Shown: positions 26,190 to 38,270, counted from the stretch's first letter. The stretch: DNA of 64,000 nucleotides from Rotaria socialis (GCA_905331475.1 CAJNYU010001571.1:198018-262017), one strand, 5' to 3'. Notes: generated by a model not told the origin, from the letters alone. Numbers and translations: made by a program.

Positions 26190-28815
26190 TTATGCTTTTG
26201 TTTGTTGAGATTTGACATATGTGTCTAAATAATGACTAAATAATCGAGCTGGATGATTTGTTAATGATAATGTTCGACTACTAGGTAGTTGCGTGATTGA
26301 AACAAGTTCTCCTTGGAAGTAATCAATATTTGGTAATTGTGCTAAATTTTCAAGACCAGCTCGATTATATAGACGCCCGTCAACAAGGCCACCTGAAAGT
26401 GTGACAAATTCTCTTTATAAATTAAAAATAGAAATGATTATTTTTCTTTTACCAATCAGTAGTAGATTATTTCGATATTTTTTCAGTAATTTAAAAGGTA
26501 ATGATAAATTATTTTCTTTATGAAATAAATAAATTGTTTCAAAACCAAATGATAAAATTGGTGGCAGGAAATTTTCATATCGTGTATCATTTGCTAATGC
26601 TAAACTACAATAAAGAAAAATATGTATAGGATAACTTTGCAAAAACCAGAATTCTTTATTTAACAATCGCAACTAAAAACGATTGGAGAAAAAGTATATT
26701 TCATTACGAAAAACTTTTTATCTCGAGAAAAGCTTGTCAAAGTCTCAATTCAAAGATTTCCATGAAGAGATTTTGAAAAACGAAGACTATTTCAATCATT
26801 TATTTTTGGAATTCTATTAAAAACATTTCGTAAATTGGATGTCCTAAAATTTTTCTCTAACTATTATTAGTCAACAACAGTCATTGCGTCAAGTACCAAG
26901 TAGGTGTTTTTTTATGCTGAGTTCATGGAAATTTACAGAATTAGTAAGAGATAAGTTCTTTAGCTTGTCATAGAATAACTAGAATTTCTTGATTGTTTTT
27001 GATAGAATTCAAGAACTGATCCTTCAAAGACCTTTCTTATCTAAAGATTAATAAAACCTCAACTATCGCTTTTCCTAATTGAAAATTATTGTAGCTAATT
27101 AAATATTTTCTCTAATTTACTCTAGTTTCTATTCTTAAGACAATAGACTAACAGTTTTCATTTGAAGACTGTTATGCCTCGATATTAAATAATTACTGTG
27201 GAACTATTCGTGGAAATTTCTTAAATGTAAATCCATTTTTCATAAATTGCATTTTTGCAATTGTATATCGAACTAAATATAAATAAGAAAAGAATTTTAA
27301 ACATACTTGGTGCTAATAAAAATCTATTTACTTGGTGGAACAATGCAAACTTCTTGGCAAAGTAAAACAATACGACTTGATTCAAGCATTTCACGAAAAC
27401 GTCCTGCTCGAAATTGATCATACTCGGAGGCCTAGAAAAATCAAGATTAAACTTAGACGATTCGAAAATATATGTAAAATGTTTTTATTTCGATGATAAC
27501 ATTTAATATTACCAAGCCATATAAAATAAGTGATATTATAAAATTTCTCGATTACTGTAGTGATAGAACATATCAAAATTCTACGGCTTTTTTCACACTG
27601 AAGATTCAATGCTTCGAAATCGATCAGCATGAATAAAAAAACTGCGTGTTCTCCTAAGCAATCGTCCACTTTTTAAAATCTTTCAACACTGTTTTTAGAC
27701 TATGAAATGGATAAGGTTCACGGAAGTAATCATATTTTATAAAGTATGACGAAGTTATCAGATAGAGCAATTAAAATTATACAAGTCTCATCCAAAGAAT
27801 CGGCAACTTCCAAAAGTACACACAAGGAATCTTCCGTAAAAAACCAATAGAGAATCCGTACATACTGAATAAAAATTCGTCTATTAATCTGTTGATATCA
27901 AAAGAATGAGCCGACTGAATAGATTTCTGTGAAGCAAAACAAGAAAATCAATATAAGCTCTTTATGAGGAATATTTCGAATTTTGTTTTTCCTTCGGTGA
28001 AATCACTCTTAAATTGACTCTTACTGTCAAAATTTGTAACTTATTTGAATTTACCTATCATAGAAAATCCATAATTGAACACAATTCTCGTCCTAAAACT
28101 ATGTTGTTTGCATAGTAAACGCCTGATGTCAAGTGTTGAATACATCAATAGGTACAAACTGTTCTTTACAATAAATATTTGTTTAACTTTGTCTGAAATA
28201 GTGAAAATTTAGAACGCTTCCGAGTTATCTCAAACGGCAATATCACATCCAATTACAAACTATGGAGCCTATACTTTGCCTAACTGTAGAGTAATAATAG
28301 ACTTGCATCATCTACAACAGATTCTTCTTTTTTTCGAGATACTAGTGTCACAAATTTGTAATATGTAGTACTCAATTTCTTTGTCAGTATGTTTGAAAAG
28401 ATTCAACGAATAAAAAAAAGTGTACTACTCTTGATGCTTGCAAGAGCGATCATTAGACTAAATCTTTCCTTTAGAATTTTCAATTAGGTTTTCTATGAAA
28501 TAAAAAGAACAAATGTGCATACAAGTTCAATATCTTCTTGATCAAGTAGAATCTTATTCTTGATTTGTTCCCGATAACAATCTTCAACAGGATCTGGCAA
28601 TGGTTTTTCAAGTACAGGCAATGTAATATCTTCCAAAAATCGAACTAAATCTGGCCGTGAGCGTGGTATTCTCGTATTCATTTTTAAATGACGAATACAT
28701 GATTTTGTCGATGGCCGAGAAACTAAATAATAATTTCGACGGTGATAGATTTTTCACTTTAACAGTCGAATACATAAAAAAAATGGAACATACCAAGTCT
28801 CAATATTGAATACAT
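26190..28815 (-). CDS. MRPL10: Mitochondrial ribosomal protein uL10m (L10)
   Basis: Large-subunit stalk-base protein of the mitoribosome. Exon 1 (28815-28794) reads MYSILRLV and joins in phase to exon 2 (28722-28523). Exon 2 begins SRPSTKSCIRHLKMNTRIPR, a basic presequence, then LVRFLEDITLPVLEKPLPDP. A following exon near 27430-27330 has FRAGRFRE, then SSRIVLLCQEVCI, matching the MIAVCQNV strand of human L10. The exon within 26690-26450 has SLALANDTRYENFLPPILSF and KKYRNNLLLIG, and the last exon has GLVDGRLYNRAGLENLAQL, YFQGELVSITQL and LDTYVKSQQTKA before the stop at 26190-26192. The junction between the CQEVCI exon and the LRLLNKEFW exon is unresolved, and a small exon may be missed. An intron of about 1.1 kb separates exons 2 and 3. 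It is the first gene of the four-gene minus-strand array. A simpler start at the internal Met (28681) would remove most of the presequence, so the upstream start is preferred. Confidence 0.87.
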
Positions 28816-29495
28816 AATCAAAAAATATGTATCTTTATTTCTAAACAAAATCGTTTAACTCAGATGACTTAAAAATCGTCTGATTGGAAATTTTCTCAGC
28901 CAATGAAAAATAAAGAGCCTAACCTCTTTTAAAATTTTTTCTTGAAAAATAATCACAAAAATGAACAGAAATTTTTTTTTCTATGTTTCCTTTTCAATAA
29001 ATGTATGTATTCAAATTTTCGAATTTTATTGGTTGTAATTTGACCCGTAATATATAACATACATGGATCGATCGATTTATATTCGTATACATATTTTTTT
29101 CCTTCCTGCCTTCTTTTGGCCGAAACTTGTCAATCAAGAATGCATAGAACAGTAGACTCATCATCATCTAGTATATAGATGCGCACAGCTTGTTTCTAGC
29201 TTTCTCTTCAGCTATAAACGATGATCATCATAATGTTCTACTCTATTCTTCTTCCTCCGAGCATTAGCAAAAAAAAAGGAGAAAAAAAGGAGAATCGATC
29301 GCAAGTAGCATCAACAAGTAAAGAAAAGAGAGAAAAGAATGTGATTATACAGTTACTGTTACTACTGTCCGATGTTCTCGATTTTCATTGTTGATTCTGT
29401 TATTTGCAATTGAGTTCACATTACATATTTAGATGTTATCATTTTGCTGTCAAAGATAAAAATAAAAACGACCGTCTTCTAATTATATTAGCTCG
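28816..29495. promoter_or_regulatory. Divergent promoter region between MRPL10 and the Rac gene
   Basis: 680 bp separating two divergently transcribed genes; promoters for both the MRPL10-led array and the Rac gene are expected here. The sequence is AT-rich, with a purine-rich block at 29270-29340. The Rac start is preceded by an acceptor-like TTATATTAG ending four bases before the ATG, which hints at a 5' UTR intron or trans-splice site. No TATA box was assigned. Confidence 0.4.
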
Positions 29496-30285
29496 ATGAC
29501 AAATAAATTAAATCCTCATCAAAGTGTCCCAATTAAATTAGTAATTGTTGGCGATGGTACTGTGGGAAAAACTTGCATGCTTATGTCATTTACAAGTAAT
29601 GCATTTCCAGAAGAATATGTACCAACAGTGTAAGCATTCGTTTTTCGTTTGAAAATAATTATATTCTTTTGTTTTTAATGTCTTTTAGTTTTGATAATTA
29701 TACATCAAATGTAGTTGTTGATAATGTTAAAGTTTCATTGGGCTTATGGGATACAGCTGGCCAAGAAGATTATGATCGACTTCGACCACTATCATATCCA
29801 CAAACTGATGTATTTGTACTTTGCTTTAGTGTTATAAGTCCAACATCGTTCACAAATATCACAAATAAATGGATGCCAGAAATTCGACATCATTGCCCAG
29901 ATACACCAGTTATTTTATGTGGTAAAATAAAGTTAAAATAAAATAAAACGACGATGATGAATTATAATTTTCTATTGTTATATTTAGGAACGAAAATTGA
30001 TTTACGTGAAGATCGAGAATTTGTTAATCAATTACAAAGACAAACTCTTCAACCAATAAAACGTGAACAAGGACAACGTTTATGTAAAAAAATTCGTGCT
30101 TTTAAATATGTTGAATGTTCCGCATTAACTCAGAAAGGTCTTAAACAGGTTTGTTGTACTTTTATTTTGCTTACTTAATTTATCGACACCTTTTTTAATC
30201 CATATAGGTTTTTGATGATGCTGTTCGAAGTGTATTATCACCTAAAACAAACAAAGTATCAAAACCATCATGTGTGTTTCTTTAA
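29496..30285 (+). CDS. Rho-family small GTPase, Rac type
   Basis: Membrane-anchored GTP switch for actin signalling. Exons 29496-29629, 29689-29921, 29988-30148 and 30208-30285 give 201 aa. G1 is GDGTVGKT, switch I YVPTVFDNY, switch [23 protein letters not shown]4 GTKIDLR, G5 [11 protein letters not shown], and the protein ends with the CAAX box CVFL (Leu suggests geranylgeranylation). Over the G domain it is closest to Rac1 by eye, especially ALTQ-GLK-VFD-A-R-VL. The N-terminus is about 10 residues longer than Rac1 ([14 protein letters not shown]) and the polybasic stretch before the CAAX is weak, with only two lysines ([10 protein letters not shown]). It could therefore be a divergent Rac paralogue (RhoG-like or lineage-specific) rather than the main Rac1, so no symbol is given. 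Confidence 0.93.
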
Positions 30286-30755
30286 AATCTACAAAGATAC
30301 GTTCTCACATAGTCATTGATGTTCTCTTTGTGTATATATATATATATACGTAAATATTTATTTATATAAATGAAACACCAATATTGTTCATGCGTGCTCA
30401 CATGACAATCAAATCAAGTTTATAATAAAAGAAGAAAGCGAAAAATTCTCATGTAAAAAAACTTTTTGTTTGTTACGGTCACAGTGCATTGTTTCTCTTA
30501 TACTCTTTTGGCTTTTTGTTTTTGATCTTATTATTGAGCTTCCATATGGTGTAAAAGTAAAGAAATAGGTTCATTCATTACTTTCGTTTTTCTGTTTTTT
30601 TCTTATTATCATTTTTTCTTATTCATATTCTATTTAGTGCGCATGATTGCGCACAGGTTTTTTTTAATTATGAAAAATGCACAATAAAATAAAAATGAAT
30701 TCAAAATAAAGATAAATTTCCTTTAGATTTAATTTTATGTAAGAGAAAAATAACT
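30286..30755. other. Intergenic region between Rac and CKS
   Basis: 470 bp, T- and A-rich, with a TATATATATATA run at 30337-30348 and a possible polyadenylation signal (AATAAAAG) near 30424. No exon was recognised. Confidence 0.4.
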
Positions 30756-31489
30756 ATGCCTGTGAAGGAAATATTCTATAGTGAAACATATAAAGATGAT
30801 ATGTATGAATATCGACATGTAATATTACCACCAGAACAAGCACAATTAGTACCACGAACACATTTATTAACTGAAACTGAATGGCGAAATCTAGGTGAGA
30901 ATATTTCAATATCTTGAATATTTACTAAATTCTGTCCTGCAGGGTTACAAATGTCAGCTGGATGGATACATTTTATGCTTCATAATCCAGGTTCGTACTT
31001 AATTATAAAATATCACTATAGGGAAACAATAAATGTAAATAGTCATTATGAGTATTTTAGTAATATTAGAAGATTAAAATGAAAAACTATCGTATGGAAA
31101 ATTGCACATTCTGGTATTTTGATTAGAAAATATTGTTATCGATAAGAAATATTCCATTACATTATAATAAATGAGTCGTTTCTAATCGATTTTCTATTGA
31201 GTTGATTGACGAGACATTGATTTATATTTATATTGACAGAAATAACAAATTTATATTCTTGTACATTTTTAGCTCGTGCTATACGTTTAGTAACAAAATA
31301 AATAGAAAGGAAACATAGATAAATCAGCTTACAATATTGTTGTATCAATCAATAACATTTAATGATTGATCGAAATCAGAAGAATTATGATTCATTTGTT
31401 AGCCATAGATTCAGCTCTTAATATTTCATTATGATCTACTTTTAGAGCCACATGTTTTACTATTTCGTCGACCAATAAAATCGAATTGA
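30756..31489 (+). CDS. Cyclin-dependent kinase regulatory subunit, CKS1/CKS2 homologue
   Basis: Small phospho-adaptor that binds CDK1/2 and guides multisite phosphorylation. Exons 30756-30894, 30943-30990 and 31446-31489 give 76 aa. Motifs: EIFYSETYKDDMYEYRHVIL (anion-site residues in YEYRHV), [37 protein letters not shown]. The HxPEPH hinge used in strand exchange is present as HNPEPH and the family's RRP end is followed by IKSN. The last intron (30991-31445, 455 bp) is long compared with the 48-bp first intron. CKS1 and CKS2 cannot be separated from this sequence. Confidence 0.95.
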
Positions 31490-33230
31490 AAACAAAAATT
31501 TCTTTCTTTCTTTATTTCGAAATTGTGATTTTTTACATTATGTTTCTAAATTCCATTTTCTTTCTTGTTTTGTTTTGTTACATATTTGGATATTTGTTGG
31601 CTGAAAACTTGTTGTTTTATTATTGATACGAAAAATAGTTTTTTTTCATGAAAGAAAAAAAAACAATACTGTTTCTGACAAGAAATCAGTATGCTCAACA
31701 TAGCAAATACTTCGTGTTGTTTCGCGAGTAAGAGAAATACAAAAATATATCATTCTTCATTTATCGTGCAGAGATTATTAATTACTATGATAGCAACAAT
31801 CAATCAAGCTATTGCAACGAGAATAATGATCTATGTACCGAGTCATATATTACGATGCCGAGTATGGGAAAAGCTTGTTAACAACGGGATTATACATTTA
31901 CAAAATCTATACTGAAAGTGATTGAAAAAGCGGCAAGTCTTGTTACTGTAGTGTGTGTGAATTTAGACGCTTTTTTATTTGATGACGACGATAAAAATTG
32001 TTAAAAAATATTATTTGATAAACTTATTTCAGTATTCATTTGTACAAATCTGATAGATTCCATTAGAATTCATACGAAGCAATATTTTTGTTTTTTGTTC
32101 AAAAATATCTATTAGTTGGATTATTGCAATTATTTAAAGATGTAAAAAGCATAAATTAAAGACAACACAGAATATGGTTGTTTAGAAAATCTTTAAAGGA
32201 CCTTAGAAAATCTCAGAGTAATGATATTTTACATGATAAAGAGAATGGTTGCGTCTCAGTAGAATAATCCAATAGATTTTACTAATTCAAATTGATCTCC
32301 ATTTAATTATGTGAAATTGCCAACAATTGTTTTTTAGTTAATTAAGTCACTGAATAAACTTCTTGTACGTATAGATTTTATTTCATTTTTATTCGAGCAA
32401 CATTCTGATAAAACTTAACAAGCGAACCTTTTCTTTCAAGCAGAGGATCTTATCGTGTTTCATGGACTTTTAAAAAATAACATTCTGTTTATTCAGTTAA
32501 TCTAACCAAATGCAATCGCTTTCCTGTATTACATACATATATTTTATCGAAGACATTGAAATATATACAGTTCCTTTAAATTTTTACGAGTAGATGTAAA
32601 TTTTCCTTTAGTCAATATAATAATAATGAACTTCCATAAAGCATAATAAATTCATGGTTATTTTTATTTGTTTTAAAAGAAAACTTAAAATAAACAGTGA
32701 CAAAATATAATGGCCTAAATCCAAGACACTGCTGCAATTTACTAGATGCATCCAATACAAATGAAATTGATTTTTTTCATGACAAAAAATATATTTCAAG
32801 TGCATTATAATGGAGACATACTTCAGAAGAAGCAGTGTTCATCCTAAACTATACTATAGTCTTATTTTCTCCATTACTATCAAATGGTTTCTCATTTTTA
32901 TTTTGTTGCGTTTTCTTCGTTACTTGTATCTAATTTTTTTCCACTTAATTCTAAAATGCGTGGTGGAATTTACAAGAAAATCCAATAAGTAAAGCTTCAA
33001 TAAGACGTCTTTAAAATTATCAATTGTCAACCAGAAGAGTGTCACCTGTTGAAAAGTAGAAAACAATAATATTCTAAAAAAAAACAATTTATGCAATGTT
33101 GAATCGATTCAATGTTTTGAGCAATTACCTATATTTAGAAAAACAACAGCATACATTGATAAAAAATCCGAGTAATGATCTACCCCTGCACTTAAAAAAG
33201 TCGCCATTAAATCCTAGAAGGATTTATTCC
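31490..33230. other. AT-rich gene-free stretch
   Basis: About 1.7 kb without a recognisable exon. Short open frames at 31691-31915, 32608-32805 and 32810-32992 have no motif and no splice-compatible partners that I could see. The sequence is AT-rich with poly-A and poly-T tracts. Confidence 0.45.
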
Positions 33231-33231
33231 G

Positions 33232-33930
33232 ATGTGATGAACTCTTTTAGCGTTTATTAGTCGAAGGGTTTATGACACTATAGGTTTATGAAAACTCAAG
33301 GGGTATATGATGGGTACATAAGGATTCATTATTCTACGATTTTAAGATAAGAATATATCCTTCAACGAATGATAGTGGATTGTTGTTTGCTTTCAAGGTA
33401 GGGGTATTTTATTCTTCATTGTCGGGTTTACTATTTTACTTTTTCGTTAAAACAGTACATCATTCTGCCTTTCTGGGTAGAGTAAGCTACCCTTTCTCAG
33501 AAACAGTTCATTATTCTACGCCTAAGGGTAGATTCTGCTACCATTTCCTGTTAAAGGTTTAGTATTCCACGTTCAATAATTGATTCATCTACATCTTAAT
33601 AAAAAAAAGGGTTTCGTACTCTACGCGAATGCTCGATTCTATACCTCTTCATTGACATGTTTTTTTTATTCTACTGACAAATATCGGCTTATCTAGCTTA
33701 GCATCTCAAGGGATAGTTTCATCGTCGGTTGATGGTTGATTCTACTTCTCTTTTGTTGAAAGAAGCTCATTGTTCATCGTACAGGGGTTGATCTTTCCGC
33801 TCTTTCCTTGAAAGGATTTATCATTCTACGTACAGAGATCGATTGTTCTACTGTTTGATCGAAAAAGTTTATTACTCTACGAACAGGGGTTGATTATTTT
33901 ACCTTTGCGTCAAAAATGGTTTGCTAGAGT
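33232..33930 (+). repeat. Decayed minisatellite, unit about 60 bp
   Basis: A run of about ten diverged copies of one unit. Each copy has a TTTATTATTCTACG-like block, then about 10 bases, an ACAGGGGTTGATT-like block followed by a pyrimidine-rich CTACC part, and a TTTTGTTGAAAGG-like spacer. The two blocks alternate through the whole stretch with substitutions and small indels. The clearest copies are at 33500-33570 and 33745-33915. Open frames here are produced by the repeat and are not genes. Confidence 0.7.
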
Positions 33931-34964
33931 GTCGGTGTGAGGGCCTTGGTCTGGTTAATGTAATTTTATACAGTCACCCACGCGCTAACTCGATGAAAAG
34001 AAACCGTAAGATGCTCATCGTTTTTTTTTCACTGGTCACAACCGAAAGGAAAATATGGATCACTTATTTGGTGAACTTACGATACGATGTACATGAAACA
34101 ATGTTTTGATATGCGAAAATAAGAAGTAGCGAAATTAGAGTCACACTTCATTGACTCAGGTAAACATTTTATCTTAGAAAAAAAGAAAAACTATGTAAAC
34201 GACTGTATATATAAAGTAATACGTCTTGCAGACTCACATTAAAAAATAAGCATTTTGATATCGGCTGGTAAGTAGTCTTATTCAATCATCGATATTTTTA
34301 CATTAGCGGTGTGTTTGATTTTTACAACATAGCAGTGTAGATAATAATGACAGCAAAAATGAGGACAGATAAACATGCATTTTTGTGTTTAATATGAAGA
34401 TATTGCAAAAAACTGAGATAGAAAGTGTTACAAAGGCCCCGCTGTAACTTAAATCAATTCACAAAATAGAAATTTATGTTTCTATTTAACCAATCAACAA
34501 CAAATTTGCTATTTTCGACCCGGGTCGACTAATCCGACGGAAAAATTTAAAAAAATATCAAAATACTATTTAGTGCAAAAAAAACTTTTTAGAGGTTGAC
34601 TATAGTAGGCTCTTTCGGCGCATCGGACTCCAGAGTAGGATATGATCGGATAGTATCGGATTCCGATCCTACGGATCCGAATCTCGGTACGACGCCCAGA
34701 ATCCGACTGTAGAAATGAACGACCTGGAGATTCCTAATCTGAACCTTAATCTTTTCTTGATGATTCTTTTGTTTTCCTATTTATACTATACAACCCACAC
34801 ACACCCAAGAGAGAGAGAGAGAGAAGAAACAAAGGAAGAAAAGGCATTTGTTTCTTCGACTAGACTATTTTGTATATAAAGATGATGGTGCATCATTCTA
34901 TAAATGCACCTAAATTCGAGTAGCTGTCTAATTCGAGTTTGAATATATATGGAGAAAAGAAAAA

Positions 34965-35010
34965 GTTAAACTAAAACTAAATCTAGGAATTGATTTAGTT
35001 TCAGTTTAAC
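34965..35010. repeat. 19-bp inverted repeat (hairpin)
   Basis: The arms GTTAAACTAAAACTAAATC and GATTTAGTTTCAGTTTAAC are complementary at 18 of 19 positions around an 8-bp loop. It lies in non-coding DNA with no adjacent gene end, so a terminator role is not supported. It may be the core of a small foldback element. Confidence 0.7.
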
Positions 35011-35919
35011 TTTCCGATATATGCTACATATGAATGCATATATACCCTTCACCCGTACCCACATTTGAGCACTTCTCCTTGGCATTCATCACCCACACTC
35101 ACATTTGAAGTATCCAGGATCCCTTCCGGGTGCATTTCATCCACACCCTCAAGATATATAGTGGATATATTCAAGTGATAAGATGATGATTTGATACCTT
35201 CTTTCTCAGATGAACTAAAATCCTTTATTAAGTCGCGTTATCTGCAGGGAAATCATGTTTTGAATGCTAACTATGCACAAATTTCCCTGAACCTTGCATG
35301 GCTAGACCCGAAATTTGTATTTTCTAAACACTACCATTTCGCATGATTGCACCGATAAAAACTGCTATTAAAGGTATTAACGAGTTCGATAGCAAAATCT
35401 TAACATTCTATAGTCATTAAATGATAACGATGAAAAGATTTTTATGATTCCTTCACGTTTATTGCGAACGATAAGAGTAGTTTGAAATCATTTTTACGTA
35501 TAATAATATATAGAGTCGACTAATCTCTCAATCAAATGCACCATTGAAACTAGATGGTATCCGAGTTGCACTCGTATACGAAATGCAATGCGACATAAGA
35601 ATACGGATCTTCACGAAAAATCTTCAATCGATAGATATTAAATAGTTTTTATATAGCCATAATGCAATTCATCACTGAGAAAATTCTATTCTTATATAGC
35701 GATACATTCTCAATGATCGATTTTGATTGATCGATTAATTATCTCCATAATTCCTTACCTTAGATCAGCTGTAAATGAATAGACTATAGTGGCTAACATG
35801 TGTTCATGACGTCACTTTAATTATCTCGCCACAAATTTCTTTCATTTTCGTCATTTTGGAACCACATTTGTGAGTGAACAAAACTTCAGATTGAACATTC
35901 GAAAACAGGTGTTATAAGT

Positions 35920-36080
35920 TCGATCTCGATACGTCCATCTGACGTTTTAACTACTTTTCTACCATTTTGTGTTGTCGAGATCATCGGGTCACAAAACAAC
36001 GAAAAAGATGCGTACGTCGAGAAAGCAAAAGCAAAAGAAAACTCGCGACGGACTACAGAAATGCTTCTGCTTCGCATCGC
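35920..36080 (-). repeat. Dispersed repeat copy, uninterrupted (empty site for the 63.5-kb insertion)
   Basis: Read on the minus strand this matches two separated pieces at 63450-63519 and 63815-63891 almost base for base, for example TTTTGTGACCCGATGATCTC and ACACAAAATGGTAGAAAAGT. Here the GTCGA target at 36016-36020 is present once and unbroken. Both copies keep an open frame through this part (residues CDPMISTTQNGRKVVKT), so the repeat may derive from a coding sequence, but I do not recognise the protein. Confidence 0.75.
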
Positions 36081-36746
36081 ATTAAATAGATAAGCACGCC
36101 TGCCAGTAGTATATTACGCGTGAAATCATCTATATCTGTTGCCTACACACATGATAGCTATATTTCTGTGATGAATGCAAACAAATGAATCGGAGAAAAA
36201 ATAATCTCTGCAAGATCAGCCATGTAATTCAGCTATAAATATTAATCGTTCGGTACAAGAAACGGAAATCTAAGCCTGTTAAATAGTTCTTTTTTTATGC
36301 GTGGTGTGATACATAATAAATAGAATCCATAGAATATTAGGAGATACATTAGGATGCTATTATTAGATTCGCTAGAATTAATTTCCTGTCAAGTAATAAA
36401 ACTTGATTCGTAATATTCCAAAAACTTAGTAGTCACCAGTTTTGTATTCAACAAGTGAAAGATGTTAGATGACGAAGATAATAATACAGATGAGTAGAGC
36501 TCGCATTCCATTTCATCTATTATAATAACCCATTTATTCAATATTAGTTAATAATTGACGAGCACTAACGTTAGTTCATGATCAATGATGAGCGCCTTCA
36601 CTTTTTAAATGTTTACTGTTTAATTAATTTCTATTTGCTATTGCTATATAGTTTTACAATATATTCTATCATTCTTCCATTATTCTACTATAACTAATTT
36701 GTGTTTGCTGACTCTATTATTACAATCTTCTCCTAATCTACACGTA

Positions 36747-37347
36747 TGGTGAAATCAAAGAAAACGAAAATCATCACCCGATCTTTTCGTGATACTAAAA
36801 CAATTAATAAAAACATATCTCGTTCCAGTTTTAACGAGACACATGCACAAATGCTCTAGGTGCTTAAGGACTTAGGCATTAAAGTGCCTGCTTCATTATC
36901 ACTCGATATTTTACGTGAACTTGTTGACCAGAATCATGTTAATCCTCGTGCATCAAATGCCAATGCTGATGGTCATGCATTTACTAATTCTCAATTAACT
37001 AGTTCTTATTCATCATTCGATATCGAATCTAATAATGGTGATTCAATGAAACAAACTTCAGTTAATGCTGCTGAGCGAGTCTAGGCTTCTCCTCGTACGT
37101 ATACATTATTTAACTGTCCGATATTCGATTGTAGTAATTCTCCATCGACGATAGAATTTATACCACAATCACTTTGAAAAGCTGTTAGCGCAATCCCTTC
37201 GGGATTTAAATGTGAAACACGACGTAACTGTTGAGGTGTATCATAGTCATTGCTCCACCTCTCTATTCTTCCTGCATTTCTAATACCGTGTGTGATGGAT
37301 CCAAAGCTTTTCTCTCAAGGTCTGTGAAGATTAATTNNNNNNNNNNN

Positions 37348-37392
<45 letters not shown>

Positions 37393-38120
37393 CAAATTTC
37401 TACCCTAAACACTTCAACACTCCTCTCAGGTCGTGTTACACAAAAGCTATTCAAGAAGGAAAATATGTTTGTTTGACACATTTATTGATACCTGAAGAAC
37501 ACTCTCTCGCAATATCAAGATGGAACAAAAGATTCCACATCGATTTACCTTAAATCTACCGATCCATGTCTTCATCAATCTTTATCGCTACCTGAATTTA
37601 TCTTAGTTTCTATTCGCTACTTGAATGTTATGACTGCAGTACACCCTGAACGTCGTGCTGAACTCAATTTTTATTTATCACCTATTCTTAAACTGCGAGT
37701 TCAATTTTCTCTTCCTTTATTTTATGAATATCACAAGAATTTTAGTCGTAAAGCGGCTGCCATTATTTTAACTCGATATGGAAAGATTAATTGGAGTATT
37801 CGAGATAAAGATCTTTATTTTCAAGTTTTTGCTGGTCGTCATGTCGTACCTGCGATAAATGCTCATCAGTCGATTATTCAACTGAGTTTTGTCCATCTAT
37901 TTTTCATGAGGATATAAAAAACAATGTTACTGCTATATCAATGAGCGATTCATGTTCCCGTACAATGGTATGGTAGCGATTAAGCATACTCCAATATTGG
38001 CTGCTGATCAACGTGAAATTTGTTTTAATTATAACGGTAACCGTGGTTGTACCAATCACGTATCCCAATGTACACAGGTACGCCTTAAATACCAACAACC
38101 ACATCCACAAAAAGACTGTT
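36747..38120 (+). pseudogene. Degenerate gag-like ORF of a DIRS-type retrotransposon
   Basis: First ORF of the decayed element. An ATG at 36747 (MVKSKKTKIITRSFR) runs into in-frame TAG codons at 36857 and 37081 and later stops, so it cannot make a full protein. The gag signature of tyrosine-recombinase retrotransposons is seen further on: FSRKAAAIILTRYGKINWSI with DLYFQVFAGR (37740-37835) and a zinc-knuckle-like EICFNYNGNRGCTNHVSQC (38010-38075). These lie in different frames. An assembly gap and poly-C tract (37337-37391) interrupt it, so part of the disruption may be technical. The functions of such gag proteins (RNA binding, particle formation) are known only for the class. Confidence 0.72.
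37337..37391. other. Assembly gap (11 N) followed by 44-base poly-C tract
   Basis: Positions 37337-37347 are N and 37348-37391 are all C. In a genome this AT-rich, a pure C run abutting Ns is most likely a sequencing or assembly artefact, though a true G/C homopolymer that broke the assembly is possible. The polyproline and polyglycine open frames across it are artefacts. Confidence 0.9.
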
Positions 38121-38270
38121 GACCGGTTGTTCCAATTCATAATACGTGATATACTTTTCTGTTCGATATTTAATTATAATTAATTCTCAAATATACTTCT
38201 TTTTCAATATCTTCAATTATATAGATATACACGTTAAATAATCTATTTCTTTCTTCTTGAAGCTACTATT

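Larger units (their letters stand above)
33931..36746. other. Gene-free repeat-rich stretch
   Basis: No gene recognised. It contains a GA microsatellite (about 34809-34825), a near-palindrome around 34662-34688 (GATTCCGATCC then GGATCCGAATC), a hairpin at 34965-35010, two diverged copies of a ~50-bp C-rich unit at 35045-35155 (shared block CCCACA(C)TCACATTTGA), and a dispersed repeat copy at 35920-36080 listed separately. From 36480 the sequence leads into the decayed DIRS-type element; its left terminus was not found. Confidence 0.45.

Noticed and set aside
28493..28681. MRPL10 starting at the internal Met at 28681
   Set aside because: An in-phase upstream exon (28815-28794) adds a basic presequence expected for a mitochondrial protein.
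37231..37481. Polyproline / polyglycine open frames
   Set aside because: They cross the N gap and poly-C run, an assembly artefact.
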